The notes under the pieces are model-generated. The model did not search any database. It saw nothing but the letters and a program-made list of their open reading frames with translations, and had not been told where the DNA came from. Both the position numbers and the translations under genes were made by a program. 64,000 nt of DNA, taken from assembly GCF_015832195.1 (NCBI RefSeq), contig NC_052021.1, positions 31,584,786-31,648,785 on the forward strand, in the 5' to 3' direction. Of the stretch, positions 1 to 13,700 are shown piece by piece; the first letter of the stretch is position 1, and the number at the start of each line of letters is the position of its first letter. Source of the DNA: Motacilla alba alba. Its lineage: Eukaryota; Chordata; Aves; Passeriformes; Motacillidae.

Positions 1-709
1 TGCATTGAAAAGGTGGCTGCAGTAAACAAAGCAATTCCCAACCTGTGGCTCTGGCTCCTGCTGAATCATTGATCGGTTTCCCATTGGTGATGCTGTGTAG
101 CAGGAGCGCAGGATGCTTCTTCACGGGGGGACAGTTCTCACAATGATATTTCCTGGGTTAAAATTTTAGACCTTGGGACTTAAAGAAGAGGAAAGATACC
201 TACCAGGGGTATTAAATATTTCATCATCAACCACTGATTCAAACACCAAGCCCTAACCCACTAGGGTGAGCAAAGTGCATCACTGGCTGGGATTATTGTG
301 TATTAACTGGTTATATTTGTTTTAAGCATTTTCCACCTTTGATATTGGGGTAGCCTGCATCTTCCTCAAAGATTTCTGTGGTTGAATATTCAGCAGCCTC
401 TGGTGATTTAGGGACACATTAGTATATTTGCAGTTGTGATGTCTGAAGAAGAGTGCCTTTAATTAAATTGCTTTTTCCTGTTGTACTTCAGAGAATAAAG
501 CATCTGCCTGAGAAGAGCATAGGGATTTAAAAAACAATTTCAATTCTGAGTCCTGTTTCTGTGGCGTAGATATTTTCATTATTCAGGCTGAAGCCAGTAA
601 AAGAGAAAGCAGGCAGGCCAGAAAGGATAGAGGATTGTTTTATTATTCATTTATATCAGTGGTGTTGAAAAACATACCCTGCTAGATCTCAGGAAAAAGC
701 AATAAAAAG

Positions 710-753
710 GAAAAATTTAACATGATTTAAAGCAATATGGGAAACTTCTTGCT
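710..753 (+). repeat. 44-bp segment duplicated at 2600-2643
   Basis: The segment, with core catgatttaaagcaatatgg, recurs 1890 bases downstream with one mismatch (742 versus 2632). It is not part of a repeat family I recognise. Confidence 0.85.
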
Positions 754-1609
754 AATCAGTTAGAAAAATGATTTAAGTAGATTGAAGTGCTGCTGTAAGT
801 GTGCCTTGTTATATCCCGCAGTCTTTTTTCCTTCAGATGTGGTTTCCCACAGCTTGAGATATTTCTCTAGCATTGCTGTGTGAAAGCAGGAAATGGCTTT
901 TGTTGGGGGAGTGGGAATTTGGCTTCTGCACAAAATGTGCTCAAAATTGCTGAACAAACAAGGAGAAAAAGCAGGAAAAAATAATTCCTTCTTCCCATTT
1001 CAGTTATGGTAGGAAGACTGCTTATAAGACAATAGGCTAAAACCCAAAATTCAACATTATTTTTAAGATGATTATGCCCTTTTAGTTCTCCTCCACTGCA
1101 GTTCTAATCCTGTTCTCTAAATATAGCCATCCTGTGAGGGAAAACGGGCCTTTTTGTAACAAGTGAATAATGTTTAAGGTATTCATAGTTTTCTTTTTGC
1201 AATCTATTATAGCAGACACATTTCCAAACTGATCTGTGTGGCTTGGATAACACACAAGGTATTACTTTCCATTGCTGAAGTCCTACGTAATGATCTGAGG
1301 GGGGAAGCCATGGCATTTTATTTCTGTTATCTCATCTATGTAAAATAAGAAAATCCAGATTCTTATCTCTGAGCTCAGACACTCAGCACTTCAGCTTGGA
1401 ACCCCCATTACTGGAAGAGCTGAGGAGTGACTCAGTGGCATCAGATCAGCAGTGTGTGACCAGATTCACCCATTCACACAAAATCCACCCTGGTGCCCAT
1501 CACTGCCAGCTCAGCTGAGGTGCTCTGGGGCAGCTTCAGAGGGTTTGACACCCTTTGGGCTCAGGGTGAGGGGAGGCACAGAAATGCTCAGGGCAGGGGA
1601 TGCCTCTGG

Positions 1610-1912
1610 CTGCAGGATCACCTTCCTCCTTGTGTCCCAAAATTCAACCTTGCACCTCTCACCTGGCTCTGCTGCAGGATCACCTTCCTCCTTGTGTCCC
1701 AAAATTCAACCTTGCACCTCTCACCTGGCTCTGCTGCAGGATCACCTTCCTCCTTGTGTCCCAAAATTCAGCCTTGCACCTCTTGCCTGGCTCTGGCTGC
1801 AGGATCACCTTCCTCCTTGTGTCCCAAAATTCAGCCTTGCACCTCTCACCTGGCTCTGCTGCAGGATCACCTTCCTCCTTGTATCCCAAAATTCAGCCTT
1901 GTGCCTCTCACA
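1610..1912. repeat. 62-bp minisatellite, about five copies
   Basis: Units begin at about 1610, 1672, 1734, 1797 and 1859 (periods 62, 62, 63, 62), each opening ctgcaggatcaccttcctcc. Copies differ by a few substitutions and one inserted base. Because the period is not a multiple of three and the unit has no stops, all forward frames are open across it, producing spurious proteins. Confidence 0.97.
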
Positions 1913-2599
1913 ACACATCCTTGTGGGCTGGCAAGTGCCACCTTTTTTGTAATAGTGGTTATTTTTCTGGGGAGCTGTGTTTTCTGTGGGAATATTTAAG
2001 CTGAAATGATATTAAAATCTTCCTTTGGAGAGGAGCTCCTGCCCTGCTTTCTGCACACATCCCTGTCAATATCAGCTCTTGTGCAATTGTCGTTTCGGTG
2101 GAATGGGATTTATTTGACATTTTAAGTGAGAATTGCAAAGGATGCTTCTCTGCTGCTTCATAGCTGAGGCCATAAAATGAACACGTGATGGTATCCTGCT
2201 CTTGGGTTGAGCAGAAAGCTCTGCTGAGGAAGGAACTGCAGATGATTTTGTGGAATATTACTCTGAATGCAACATGATTTCTGTTTAAACCTTCCAGTTT
2301 TGATTGCGTTCTTTTACAAAAACCTTTTTTTTTTTAAAAAAAAAGGCCCTCAATCTCTCTGTCCTAGAGTATTGTTTCTAATTGGTGTTTTAATACATCA
2401 GAAAGATAGCAGGATAAAGCATGAAGATACCAAGGAAATGAACCTCATCCCACTTCATGGATTTCTTCTATAAAATTATTTGAAATTGCTGTGATAAAAG
2501 AAGCTGGAGTTGTACTTTTGATTGAGCCATATCCAGTTTTAAAGTAAAAATAAAAGAGATCTGGTAACTCAGCAGTGGTGATTGTTATAAAATTAAAAT

Positions 2600-2643
2600 G
2601 AAAAATTTAACATGATTTAAAGCAATATGGGGAACTTCTTGCT
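2600..2643 (+). repeat. Second copy of the 44-bp segment at 710-753
   Basis: Same orientation as the first copy, with one substitution. Flanking sequences diverge immediately downstream. Confidence 0.85.
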
Positions 2644-3590
2644 CTAAAGTAGGACTTTATTATAGGACCTGTATAAAGTAGGACTAGAATTATTTCCCAG
2701 CATTATTGTTTAAGCTGAAATAATCCTGTGGTGAAATTATGGCTTTGTTTTGATGGTCAGACTTTGCAAGGCAAGAACCTGTAGAATGTGGCAGGAGTGT
2801 TGCAGGTGAGTAGCCCAAGGTGTGATTGCCTTTTCTGTGCACATATTATATGCTGTATATTCTGTATGTGTGCCATACACACCAGCCAGCAGACTGAAGG
2901 GTTCCCCTGTGAGGTGATGCACTTTTCCGTGCAGACCCAGCACTAGAAATCTGAATTCCCACTGACTTCTGGTCAGAGGTCTGGGGCACTGTGCACATCA
3001 CTGGAGCAGGCCCTCAGAGACCAGTACCCTGTGGTTTTCCTGTGTCCACCTTGCAGGTACCAAACATGATTTTATTACATTCTGAAGGCTTTATTCTCAT
3101 CCTGTGTGTGCACATCAGTGGTAATGTTCCTGTGGGACAATGATGTCACACCTGTGGGAGCAGGATGTGAGCTGAAGGAAAGCTTGATGATCTGTTTCCT
3201 TCCTAACATCATCTTCTTGTGACCTCTTTTGTGGTTGGTGTCCTCACAGTATGGGTTTGTTGTGAATTTATTCAATCCTAGGATGGGTGATCTTGTCACT
3301 TTGCCCTACAGAAGTGTGAGAGAGGTCCATTAATAGTTAATGGTCAGAAATGTGTCCCTGAAGGAGCTGTCCTGTAAATGGAGTGTGGTGACACCAAGTG
3401 ACATGTTGGTACCTCCCCCAGCTCCTGATTTAATATAAGCATCAGATGCAGCACTGAGAACATTCCCAGGGGGCAGAGGCAGCAGGACAGATGGCTTTCC
3501 ATGGTCCCTGGAGTGTCACCCATCTTTCAGCCCCAGCAGGTTGGGCTGAGGTTACTGGCTTTGCTCTGCAGTGGGCAAAAGGTTCTCACA

Positions 3591-3655
3591 GAATCAGAGA
3601 GGTTGGAGTTGGAAGGGACCTCTGGAGATCATCTGCTCCACCCCCCAGAGGGAGC
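3591..3655 (-). mobile_element. CR1 LINE 3'-end fragment
   Basis: Reads cacagaatcagagaggttgg then ttggaagggacct and a cca-rich tail, the reverse complement of the CR1 3' terminus. It is short and diverged. Confidence 0.8.
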
Positions 3656-4590
3656 ACTGAATTCTTTTGAGACACCCTATAATTCCAAAGGTATGTCTTA
3701 TTAGAGAAAGAGGAAATACCTTGGGAGGTTTATGCCTCTAGAGCATTACAGAAATTTTGTGAGGTTTATGACACTCACCACATATATTTGCATTGTTTTC
3801 TAAAACCATGTATTCAGCAGCTCTTGGGTGCTAGATAGATAGACTAATTCAAATTTGGTAGATGCCAAATATTAATACCTAAAATAACCAGATAACTCCA
3901 CCATTCCATCTCTGTTTTCTGTAGGTTGCTGCACAAATTTAATAACAAAATTTAAAATCTGTAGGGATGTTTCATATTCAAAACATGTACTAGCTAACAA
4001 CCATCATGTTAGAAAAAGCTAATTATTGGGGAATGTCGTGTTAGCTGGAAGTCACTGTGTAGACAAATATGTAAAAATCACAGCATAGAAAGTTGGCACG
4101 TCTTTGGTATTATCCTAACCTAGTGCTGGGATTAAGAAAATGATCTTTTGTTATAGCTGTAGAACATTCTTGGTCCTCTTGAGTAGGCCCTTGGGTCAGC
4201 TAATGGCTGCTGACCTGAAGTGGTAACTTGATCTCCAGGAAAGGAATTACCATTAGGGCTCTCCTGATGTTCTTGAATTATGATGCAGGGCTGTATTTGT
4301 GAGAGTCTGAAGGAAAAAAAATAAAGAGTAAAGACTGTATATGTCTCTGTATTAGATTTGTGTAACTGAACCACAAGTGATGCCACAAGATGAATTATGA
4401 GAGATTGCCAGTTATTGAATTTTATATAAACAGAAGGATGAAGCCCTTAAATGTAGAATGTAATGAGCAGTCCTTTTCCCCCTCTGGACTCTGCCTACAT
4501 TTACAACAAGAAGCTGTCCATGCTGTTTAAAGGTCCCAGCACGGGTGGGTAAGGCAGACTTGAACTGAACTGACCAAGAGCACTGAACTT

Positions 4591-4640
4591 GATGAATTTC
4601 AAAGGTCCTTTCCAACCCAAACTTATTTTATGATTCTGTG
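4591..4640 (+). mobile_element. CR1 LINE 3'-end fragment
   Basis: Contains aggtcctttccaacccaaac followed by tatgattctgtg, the forward CR1 3' end with its terminal octamer-like word. Upstream similarity is weak. Confidence 0.8.
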
Positions 4641-7600
4641 TATGTGCAGCAGTTCAGAGGCAAGAGTTGAGAGCAGGATTGATCTTCATCAGGAGGGATG
4701 TATTGCTGGAACATCCTACCTCAGCGTTCTTTTTTTGTGGCAGCTTACTTGGGTTTGGGGGATTTTTAAGAGAAGATCATTTTAACCATTGAAAATGACA
4801 CCTGGAAATCCAAAAGAGTTTTATCAGATTTTTACAGTGAATGAGCTTTGACTGAAATTAATGCATATCTCTGCCTGCCTTGTCAGAAACTCTAAAGCTT
4901 GGAGTTACTGTGTCTTTCCAAATCTGTCAGCCTGTGTGGCCCTTGCCACTGCAGTAAAAGTGCCTGCTTAAGTAACACACAACCAGATTGACCTCAGAAG
5001 GATGCAGCCACTCCTGTATCCTTGGTTCTGGGCTCATCAGTAAACCACACCTGAATTATTCATGCAGGCTTTATGAGGATCATCTCTGAAAATGATCGAT
5101 GGAGGTGAAACTACAGAACTCATTCCTCCTTTTTATTTCCAGCTCATCTCCCAGTGGGAGATACCAAGAAGGAAAGCCAAAATTAATCTTCAATACTAAA
5201 TTGAACAATCTAAAAAGTTGGTTGGTTTTTTTTTTTCTCCTTTTCTCTCTGATGGAGTTTCCTCTCACGGTGCATGATAAATTGTTCAGTAAATACTCAT
5301 GTGAAATTCATACCTTAAATTTATGATATAACAGCTGCAAATGCTTTGCAGAGCCAGGCCTGATGGAATCTGTTTCCTTTAGCTCTTGCCACAGATGGTG
5401 CTTTTGCATTAGCACTGCAGTGTTTGCTCATTTGGGTCCTTCATGCCGTGGCCTTGGACTCTGTTTGCCTCAGGTCCCTGCCAGTACCTGGTACAGGAAC
5501 TGAGGTGATCCCCTGGTGGCAGATTCCTTGTTTGAGTCCTGAGGCTCTGGGTGCAGGTCTGCAGAGAACTTTAATGCAGGTTTACATTTCCTAGAGGCGA
5601 TGGATGTACTTGGACAGACATTTTCCCCTTGAGCTGCAGCTCTAGCCAGTTGTAAAGAACATGAGGATCTAAAGATGAGATGGAGAAAAAAAAAAGACAA
5701 AATACTCATTTCTTTCTCCTCCCCCTCAGGGAGTCCAGCTGTACCTCAAGAAAAGACTGCAGGAGTTAGCACCAGTTAAAACTAGTCAGGGAGGAATTGC
5801 TCATCTTCTGAGTCCTCATTTTCTCTGTACACCTCCAAATGTCACACTACAATCAGAGGACAATCTGCAAACATCCAAATAAATCTTTGCAGTCCTTGCT
5901 TTCATTGCATCACCTTCTGAGCACTCTTGGGTGGCAATGGAGCACAGTTGGGTTTTGTTCTTGTGTGTGTGTTGTAAGATTGCCTGGTTTATTTCCTCCC
6001 AATATGTCCTATTTCTAAATACACCATGAGAATGAAGTTGTCATTTCAATAAAATACAGAGACAAAACAATTGGTGAGCAAGAGTTTTTTGAGTAGCAGG
6101 GAGAAGGTTGAGTTTATGAAGTGCAGGCAGTGATACTGCTGACAGGTAGGAGAGACCTCAATTAATCCAGGGCACATTCTGCTAATTAGGGAGATAAACC
6201 ATACTTTTTCCTAAGTGCAGAATCTGGAAGAAAATGTATAAATTGAAACAGAGTCTGTTCACCTTAGCTTTTTTGGAGCAGATTCTCCTGAAGCCAGTCT
6301 TCTAGTTAGCTGTGAATCCACAACCCTGACTGATGGAGAGCAGCTCCTTTGGATCCATCTCCCTTTCCTCAGTCCCCACACAGGCAGCACTTAATGCAGC
6401 TCTAACTCTTGGCTTCAAAAATTCATGTCACCCCCCATTTCCTCTCCAGATTGTTCATACTGCACATCAATAGATCAGTACTCCATAAAGTAGTCAGACA
6501 TGTTTGTTTGCCTTGTTTCCTGAAGTAGGCTATACACTAAATAAAAATTCTACATAGATTTAACATTAAATGAAGTAACCCTGCAAAAGCCTGTGGAGCT
6601 CCCTTGGCACATCCCACTTCCAGTTTTGCTCCCTTGAGCATCTCTGTGTAAGGTGATGCTGCTGAGCTCAGTCCTCATGTCAAAGTCCTGCTTTTAAGTT
6701 TCTTTTAAATTCTCTTTGCCTGCTATGAGATGAAGCCAGGGAGCAGGGTGGCACTGGCTGTGCTGCTGCAGTGTCAATATTGGAGGAACCCAAGGCAGAT
6801 GGCAGCGTTCCCACCGCGGCCCAAGGCCACAGCTCTGTTGAAAGCCACTTTTAATGAATTGAGTTTTCTGGTGGCAACCGGGGTGACCTCACTCACTTCA
6901 AGGCTGTGTCTGCCTGGCAAGGGCAGGCAGGGAGGAGAGGCAGGGGAATGAAGAAATCTCATTCTTGCTTTCCAGCTACACTGACAAAAAGGCAATTTTT
7001 CCTTCTGAAATTGGGGAGGATTTAAATTGTAAGAACCTGTGGTTTATAAAAAAGGTAATGTAACTTATGAGGCTGGGTTTCCACATAGCCAGAGGTGAGG
7101 AAGAGAGGTCAACCTTGGTTCTGCCTTCAGTATTTCCTCCAGAGATTTGTGTAACAGGCTGGGCAAGAGCTCAGACTTCCCAGATGAGAATGGGAGTGCT
7201 CAGGCTCCACAAGTTGATGCCAGATTTGGTTGGTCCAGTCTGATTCTTGGATTTCCCAGTTCTCCCCTGCTGTGGGACCCCATCTGTATGTGTTAGATTT
7301 ACTGTTTACTGGTGTCTTTCAAGAAGGGACATGAAAGAGACAGACTGAAAGAATGTTTTGTGACTTCTACAATCTGTAGTTTTTCACCTGTTACTTACAA
7401 ATTCCAAAGGATACAGAAGGAAAGAGATGTATGACATGTTATGAAGGTAACCTCCCACTAAGTTCCCAGGCTCCTTCCTGTAGTTCCCACTTCATCACTG
7501 CCCCACAAACAAGTCCTGCAGGTTCGCACTCTGCTTTAACCTTGGCTGGAGCTTCAGAATCATATTCTAGATGGTACAAGAGTCTTCCTTTGCTGAGAAC

Positions 7601-9629
7601 CTGCCCACAGCTGGACCTGTGGTGGCTGCTCCTTGTGCAGCTTTAAGTTGGTGCCAACTCTCAGGGTGTATCAGAATTTGGCAATCTTGCTTTGCACCAA
7701 GAACTATACAGCAGCAGCATTATTATTTCTTTTTGTTCCATGTATTCCCTGAGTTTCTCAGAGAAAATGGATTATGTATTGAACTGGCTGAAATACATAA
7801 TTTCCTTTTCACAGAAAATCCTGTTGTTCTGGGAAAATCTTTTCTTACTGTTTGAACGTAGGACCGTGGTCTTAAAAAATACCTCGTGTAAGAGAGATCA
7901 TCTGTATTTTCACTAAGGAAAACTGCACACAAGATTTAATATTTCCAGGATGCATGTTGACTTTGGAGAATAGTACTGGAATGTGTTTCCAGGCTTTATG
8001 CCCTTGCCCAGATCCCAGGCCATGATAAAGAAGGTTTTTTCTGGTATTAAGCTTCCCTTCATGTTTCTTTGTTAAATAGAATTTTCTTTGTGAGCACAAC
8101 TGCTTCTCATAACAAGCACATCAGGATTTGACTTATGGTTAAGACAGTTCTTACTTGATTGTACTAGCTGAAAATCAGGAGTGTTGCATCAGAATCTTTT
8201 GGGAATTATTAAATATTGGCAAAACAAAGCCTTTTTCTGGAGCTCAGGCACCTCAGCTCTCTGTCCACAGACTCAAGAAGTTTTCCAGAGTGAAAACTCA
8301 TGCAGTGAACAAAAAAGAGCAAGTATTTCTATTTACTTCAAATGGTTATGCCCAATTCATCCAAGGAAGAGAGCAAGTAAACAAAGGGACCTCCTTTAAA
8401 AGGTAGATAAACAGGCACCGATTCTCTCCATAATTTAACTAAGGAGGAGACAGAAAATAGAGGTTTTTCCATTCCAGTTTCTGTATATGTTACAAGTGCT
8501 GTTTGGGAAAAAGGAGTCTAAACATTATTGTTTGAGTGTTACAGAGCTAGACTTAGAGTTCAAGTTGTAAAGGGTGAAACATTAATTAAGTGCAGCACAA
8601 TGAAAAATACGTGAAAGCCTGAGAGATATGAATTACTTCTCATTTTGTTGGTTTAGATGATAACTTCCTGGGATTATTTTTATGACACTGGGAAAAATAT
8701 CACACAACTCTTTCTTCTCTTTGATTCTTCAACTTTAAAGTTTCCTGAACCAGCTTCATGGAGGGAGGAGAAAGCTTATTTGTTGTTGTTGTTGAATACC
8801 TATTGTGAAGCTTTATTTATAGAAGCCCTTTGTTTGCAGCTGTTCTTTAAGCTTAAAATGTGTAGAACTTAAAACATGGTGCATCTTTGGAGGGATATGA
8901 TTTGAAATTATGCAGTGTGCCTGTTCCAGTTTGACTGTCCTGTGGCCTGAGGAATGAGGATGGTTAAAGTGGCACAAAGGGTTTTTGAGGAGCTGCAACA
9001 GCAGATATAATGAAAAGCCAGACACAGTGGTTTTGAGCTGTAAGTTTGTGGAGAAAATAAAGAAATCTCCAAACACCTGAAGTTATAACCTAGTAGAACT
9101 CCTTTTGCTTCAGGAGTCGGGGTGATGAGCCAGGATTTGGTTGGCACAGGGTCATGATGTGCATCCTGATGGGGTGGGAGCTCTCTATGGGATTCTGCAG
9201 AGAAGAGGGAGAGGGAAGATTGGGGCCACAGTGCTCCTTGAGGTGTCAGGAGTGACACTGGGGTCTCTTCTTCCCCAGCTCTCTTAAGGCTTTATACTGT
9301 GATAGATTTTGGCAAATGAATTTAAATCCTGTATTTGCTCTTCTCCTGACATGGAGCTGCTGAAAATAATCACAGGTCTCAGGAAACCAAACAGAGTCTG
9401 GCAGCTCAGAGTTATCTTCTAACTCAAGCAAAATGAGAGGAGTCCTTGATTTGGGCTGGCTTGTAGAGTGCTTCTGGGGGATGAAATGGCTTCTCATTTT
9501 ATGGCAACAGAACCACTGGGAAGAGGCAAATCAGTCCTGTCCTTCAGCAAACTGCTCTGTTCAATTTACTTCATACAGACCAACAGTCCAAAACTGCATC
9601 TGACTAACAGAAATGCTTATTGAATGTAT

Positions 9630-9647
9630 ACTGAACATATGTTCAGT
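9630..9647. repeat. Perfect 18-bp palindrome
   Basis: actgaacatatgttcagt is its own reverse complement. It has no recognised function. Confidence 0.9.
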
Positions 9648-10601
9648 GCATATTGAATATGACACTATGGTTAGTGCATTCCTTGCTCCCAAACAAAGGA
9701 TGAAATGTTTATCATTTGGGCTCAGTTTAAGAAGTATGATCTGTAGTTTCCAGACCTAGAAGGACAGTTTCTTATGGCTGTACACCTCTAAGAGCAAGTG
9801 GTGTGTCCTTGAATGGTTTAGAGCTTCCCTTAATGTTTATGTTACTCAACATTTTGTAGAAATGCTCACTTTCAAGCTCGTGTCTCACTTGAATTACTCC
9901 ATTTTGGGTGTTGCTGTCTCATTCCTACGCTGGCACCAACCCATGGTGGTCTCTATGTTTTTTTGTCTCTGTGAGCACATGGTGCCACAAAAGGATTATT
10001 GATAATACCAGGATTCCATGCATTTTACAGGCTGTCTTACCTTGTGTCACAAGGTCTGTTTGAAAAGGGCTCTGGTAAAATTCTGCTGAAAATAGAATGT
10101 AGTATTTCCTTGGGAGGAGGATGCACAGGAGTTGGCTGCACCTCAGATACCTTCATGTCTGCTCTCTCACCCTTGAGGGCACACAAAGAAATTTGGTGCT
10201 GTTTTAGATGGTTGGGGTTTTTTTATGAAGCTGGGAAACTCTCTTCAGAAGAGTCTTTATATTTTTTGTGAATTTAGATGTGTTTGTGCAAGGGAGTAGC
10301 ACAGGGGTATTGGTCTGTGTGCCTGAGCCACCCTCACACTGCTTTGCAGGATGGATTCATTTCCAAGTGTGTGTTCACTTCTGTAACACAAATGACATAA
10401 ATCTTTGTCTAGGGAGAAAACCACAGCCATGACATCCTACTCTGGAAACCATACTGGAATGTCAGATCTCCTTTGGGAAACACAGAGGTAGCCTGAGAGC
10501 TGAGGTCTGTGCCACCAGCTCAGGAATCCAGCGCTGCCAAGCCTGACCTGCAAAAATGAACCCTCGCTGTGCTCACCAGTCTCTGCTTTGATTTTCCCCA
10601 G

Positions 10602-10771
10602 GAGCTCTGACTCTGAAGAAGCATTTGAGACCCCGGAGTCCACTACACCTGTCAAGGCACCACCTTCACCTCCACAGCCTCCACCTGAAGCAGCAGCAGC
10701 AGCAGCAGCAGCAGTTGTTGCAGACGTAGCAGAGCAAGAAATAAAACCTCAGCTGCCTGTGGAAGATACAG
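10602..10771 (+). CDS. TACC2: TACC2 coding exon with alanine tract
   Basis: The exon runs from the acceptor ttttccccag to the donor gtaatg. It begins with one base that completes a codon and ends with one base of a Gly codon finished at 17376. It encodes [20 protein letters not shown], a signature of TACC2 just after the giant exon. Next come a proline-rich stretch and eight consecutive GCA alanine codons at 10690-10713, where mammals have a Pro/Glu-rich segment. The segment is presumably disordered linker. Confidence 0.93.
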
Positions 10772-13700
10772 GTAATGAGTGGGACACATTACTGGGGGAG
10801 GTGAATATGCAGGGAGCTGTTTCTCTAAGCACTGGCAAGGAATTAATGCTAATAAATTTGCTTCTGGAATATTAGTTAATTACCCATGCAGAGAAGAAAA
10901 TACCCCTATTGCCTCCTGGAATAAAGTAATGGAGAATCTGTCCATAACATTTGAAAAATATTAAAGAGGAGCTCTCTAGAAAAAGCTTTCTTCCTTTTGA
11001 ACCAAGCTTCTTTTTCTAGGATCTTTACAGAGTCAGATGAGTAGAAAAAAGAGATGTGGGTTGCAGATGCAGGTACCTGTGTGAGCACTATTAACTATGA
11101 CAATTAACAAAATGCCATTTTCAAATGTGTTCCTGGAACAGGAGGTAATCAAAAAACAGAAATACTGATTTTATAGGAGGAACATGGAGCTACATATGAA
11201 TGTATGTATGGTATACATATGTGAAAATTGGTACATACTGGGAAACTAAAATCTTTTAAAAGGGAGAATTGTGTTTAAAACCCAAAGAAATTCTTTCCCC
11301 CAAAAAGTGTTCTTTGTTCTCCAGATTGAGTAATGGAATATGAGGGAGTAGAAAGCATGCTATTAGCCCAAAATAGCTTTGTTTGGGCTGTTGGATGACA
11401 GCTGAACAGCTTGAGACTGAATTCCCCATTATGCTGTCTTTTTTCCCATCTGAAAGTCAAGTCATCTTAATCACCTGGCTAAATTGTATGCAGATAATAT
11501 TTCTCCCAGCAGTCTAAAGCTCATTTGTATTGTGTTTGAAAAGAGTTGTAGCATCCCACCAAAGGTCTCAAGCCACCTACAGCATTTCTGGGAATTACTC
11601 ATTAAGAAATGCTGTTTAGGATCTTGATTTATGATAGGTTTTTAAGAAGCTTCAAGGATTTTCTACAAACTAATTTCACAAAATAAAAAGTAAATACTGA
11701 GGCACCCTGATGCCGTTTCCTTTCTGCTGTTAGAGTTCCCTCATCATTGTAGCAAAAGTTATTCATTCTGCATCTTCTTTCCTTTTTTTAAATCTTTGGC
11801 AATCCAATGATTACAAAATAAATGCTCAGAGAACAAAAGAACACACATGCTGAACAGGGTTGGAGTGTGCTTTTAATTACTGCAGTAGATTATCTTCAAG
11901 CCCTTGGTTACACATGTGCTTCCCTGGCACATGTGATTCTTGTCTCCTTCCATCCCAGTTCCCCCGCTCCTTTTTTTCAGATCTTTCTGAAGAAAAGTGG
12001 GAAACTGAATAGAGCTGTTCACAGCCAGTGTGAACTTTACTGAAGGCCATTGGATGGCAGAGGGGAGACCACTTCATTTGCAACTCAGATTGTCCTTGGG
12101 AGGCAAGCTACAGCAAAGTGACAGAGATCTGTTCAGTGATCCAAAACGATGCAAAACACAGTTATACAACAGGGGAATTTATTGGAGGGGAAGAAGATGC
12201 GTAATGCAGAAAAAATGCAAATGTAGGAGGGCAGCACAAAGCATTCATTTGTTTTGGAAATCTTTAGAAGAAATAAATAATAGTAAGACTGTAGTTTAGG
12301 TGTTTAGAAATGAGAAAAGTTAAACATTTTGTACTGTATAAACCACTTGAGTGTCTTGTAGTTTATTTATTTCATAAGTTACGCATGTGGCTGCACACAA
12401 AGAGAATTGTAGTCCCTTCCTCAGGGCTCAGGGGCTTTGAAGCAGAGTTCCTGGATGGCAGCATACAGCTAAAAAACCATGTTTCACTAGAGGAAAAGTG
12501 AGGAATATGGGCAGCTGGAGAGCCTGGCACAGGCACAGGGAGAGGCAGCAGTGTCCTGCTGGGCTCCTGGTTCAGCAGCCACATGGCTTTGTCTTCACAC
12601 GGGATGGGTGACAGAGCATGGTTGGGTGGAAGGAGGGAGCACAGTAAGTGTTTAAAGGATTCTTTCATCTATAGCTGACAATAATCACTTATGCAGATGG
12701 CTGCAGTTGTGTTGCATGATATCATTAGCACAGCAGCTGGACCCCACTGCTGGAAAGGCAAGAGGAGAGTTTTTAATTAGGGGCCACAGTGCTCCTAACA
12801 GTGCTCAGTTGACTTCAGTGGTCGTTTAGTGAATATGATGAAAGTGAACTAAGCTGGACCCGTGCTGGGCTTGTGCCAGCTCCTGGTGGGGTGAAACCTG
12901 CTGCATGGCTCTGCTCCATCAGCAGCAGAGCAGAGGAGGAGAGTCAGTCTGAGGGTAAGTCTGGAGGGGAAGAGGAGCAACAGAGCCAGTATGGAAACTA
13001 CCCCTGAGCCCCAGAAGTGCCACCAGTGAGCCCTTCCATTCCTCCCTAAATAATTCTGGGAAACGTGGGTTATAATCTCAAAGCAAATTGGAGTGTTTGA
13101 GGTTGCAGTTATTACTGTCATTATTTTAAATTATTGTTATTTGTCTCCTCAGCTTCCCATAGCAGCGTCCTCTTGTCCCTTGTTTCATCCATCTGAGCAC
13201 CAGAATGTCCCCCTAGCCCATTCTCCCAAATACTCTGATGTTGGCCAGGAGTGACTGCTTAGGAACTTTCTGTCACCCCCACTGCCTTCCCCAAATGATT
13301 ACTGAATTCAGATAGTATTCACAGGGGAGAGTGAGAGCTGGAGTCTCCTCTGTGCATTACAATTGGGAAATGGGGCACCTATATTTGAGTCCTTCTGGTG
13401 CCAGGGAAATTTGAGGTCAGGCTTTCCAATAGAGACATTATGGTCCAGACAAAAACAAACTAAATTTTTGGTATGGACAGCATTCTTCCTCAGTGTTTTT
13501 CCTCTTGAAGCCTGATATGGAAAATTTGAGAAGAAACTTTTATATACAATGTTAGAATACTTCTTAGAATACATGACAAAAGTATTTTTGCAGAACTTAC
13601 AAAAGTGGTACTAATTGATTTTCTGACATCAAAGGGTTTCCACAACAAGAAGGAACTTGAAATAAATCATGTTTCAAACTTTCTAGTGTAAGGCAATTCC

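Larger units (their letters stand above)
1..10601 (+). other. Intron or upstream part of TACC2; no exon recognised
   Basis: By comparison with the mammalian gene this should be the intron after the giant TACC2 exon. It is AT-rich with scattered stops in all frames. I see a 62-bp minisatellite (1610-1912), CR1 fragments (3591, 4591), a duplicated 44-bp segment (710, 2600) and a perfect 18-bp palindrome (9630), but no credible exon. Confidence 0.7.

Noticed and set aside
1452..2004. Three forward and two reverse open frames of 60-170 residues
   Set aside because: They are the 62-bp minisatellite read in different frames, with no homology or splice support.
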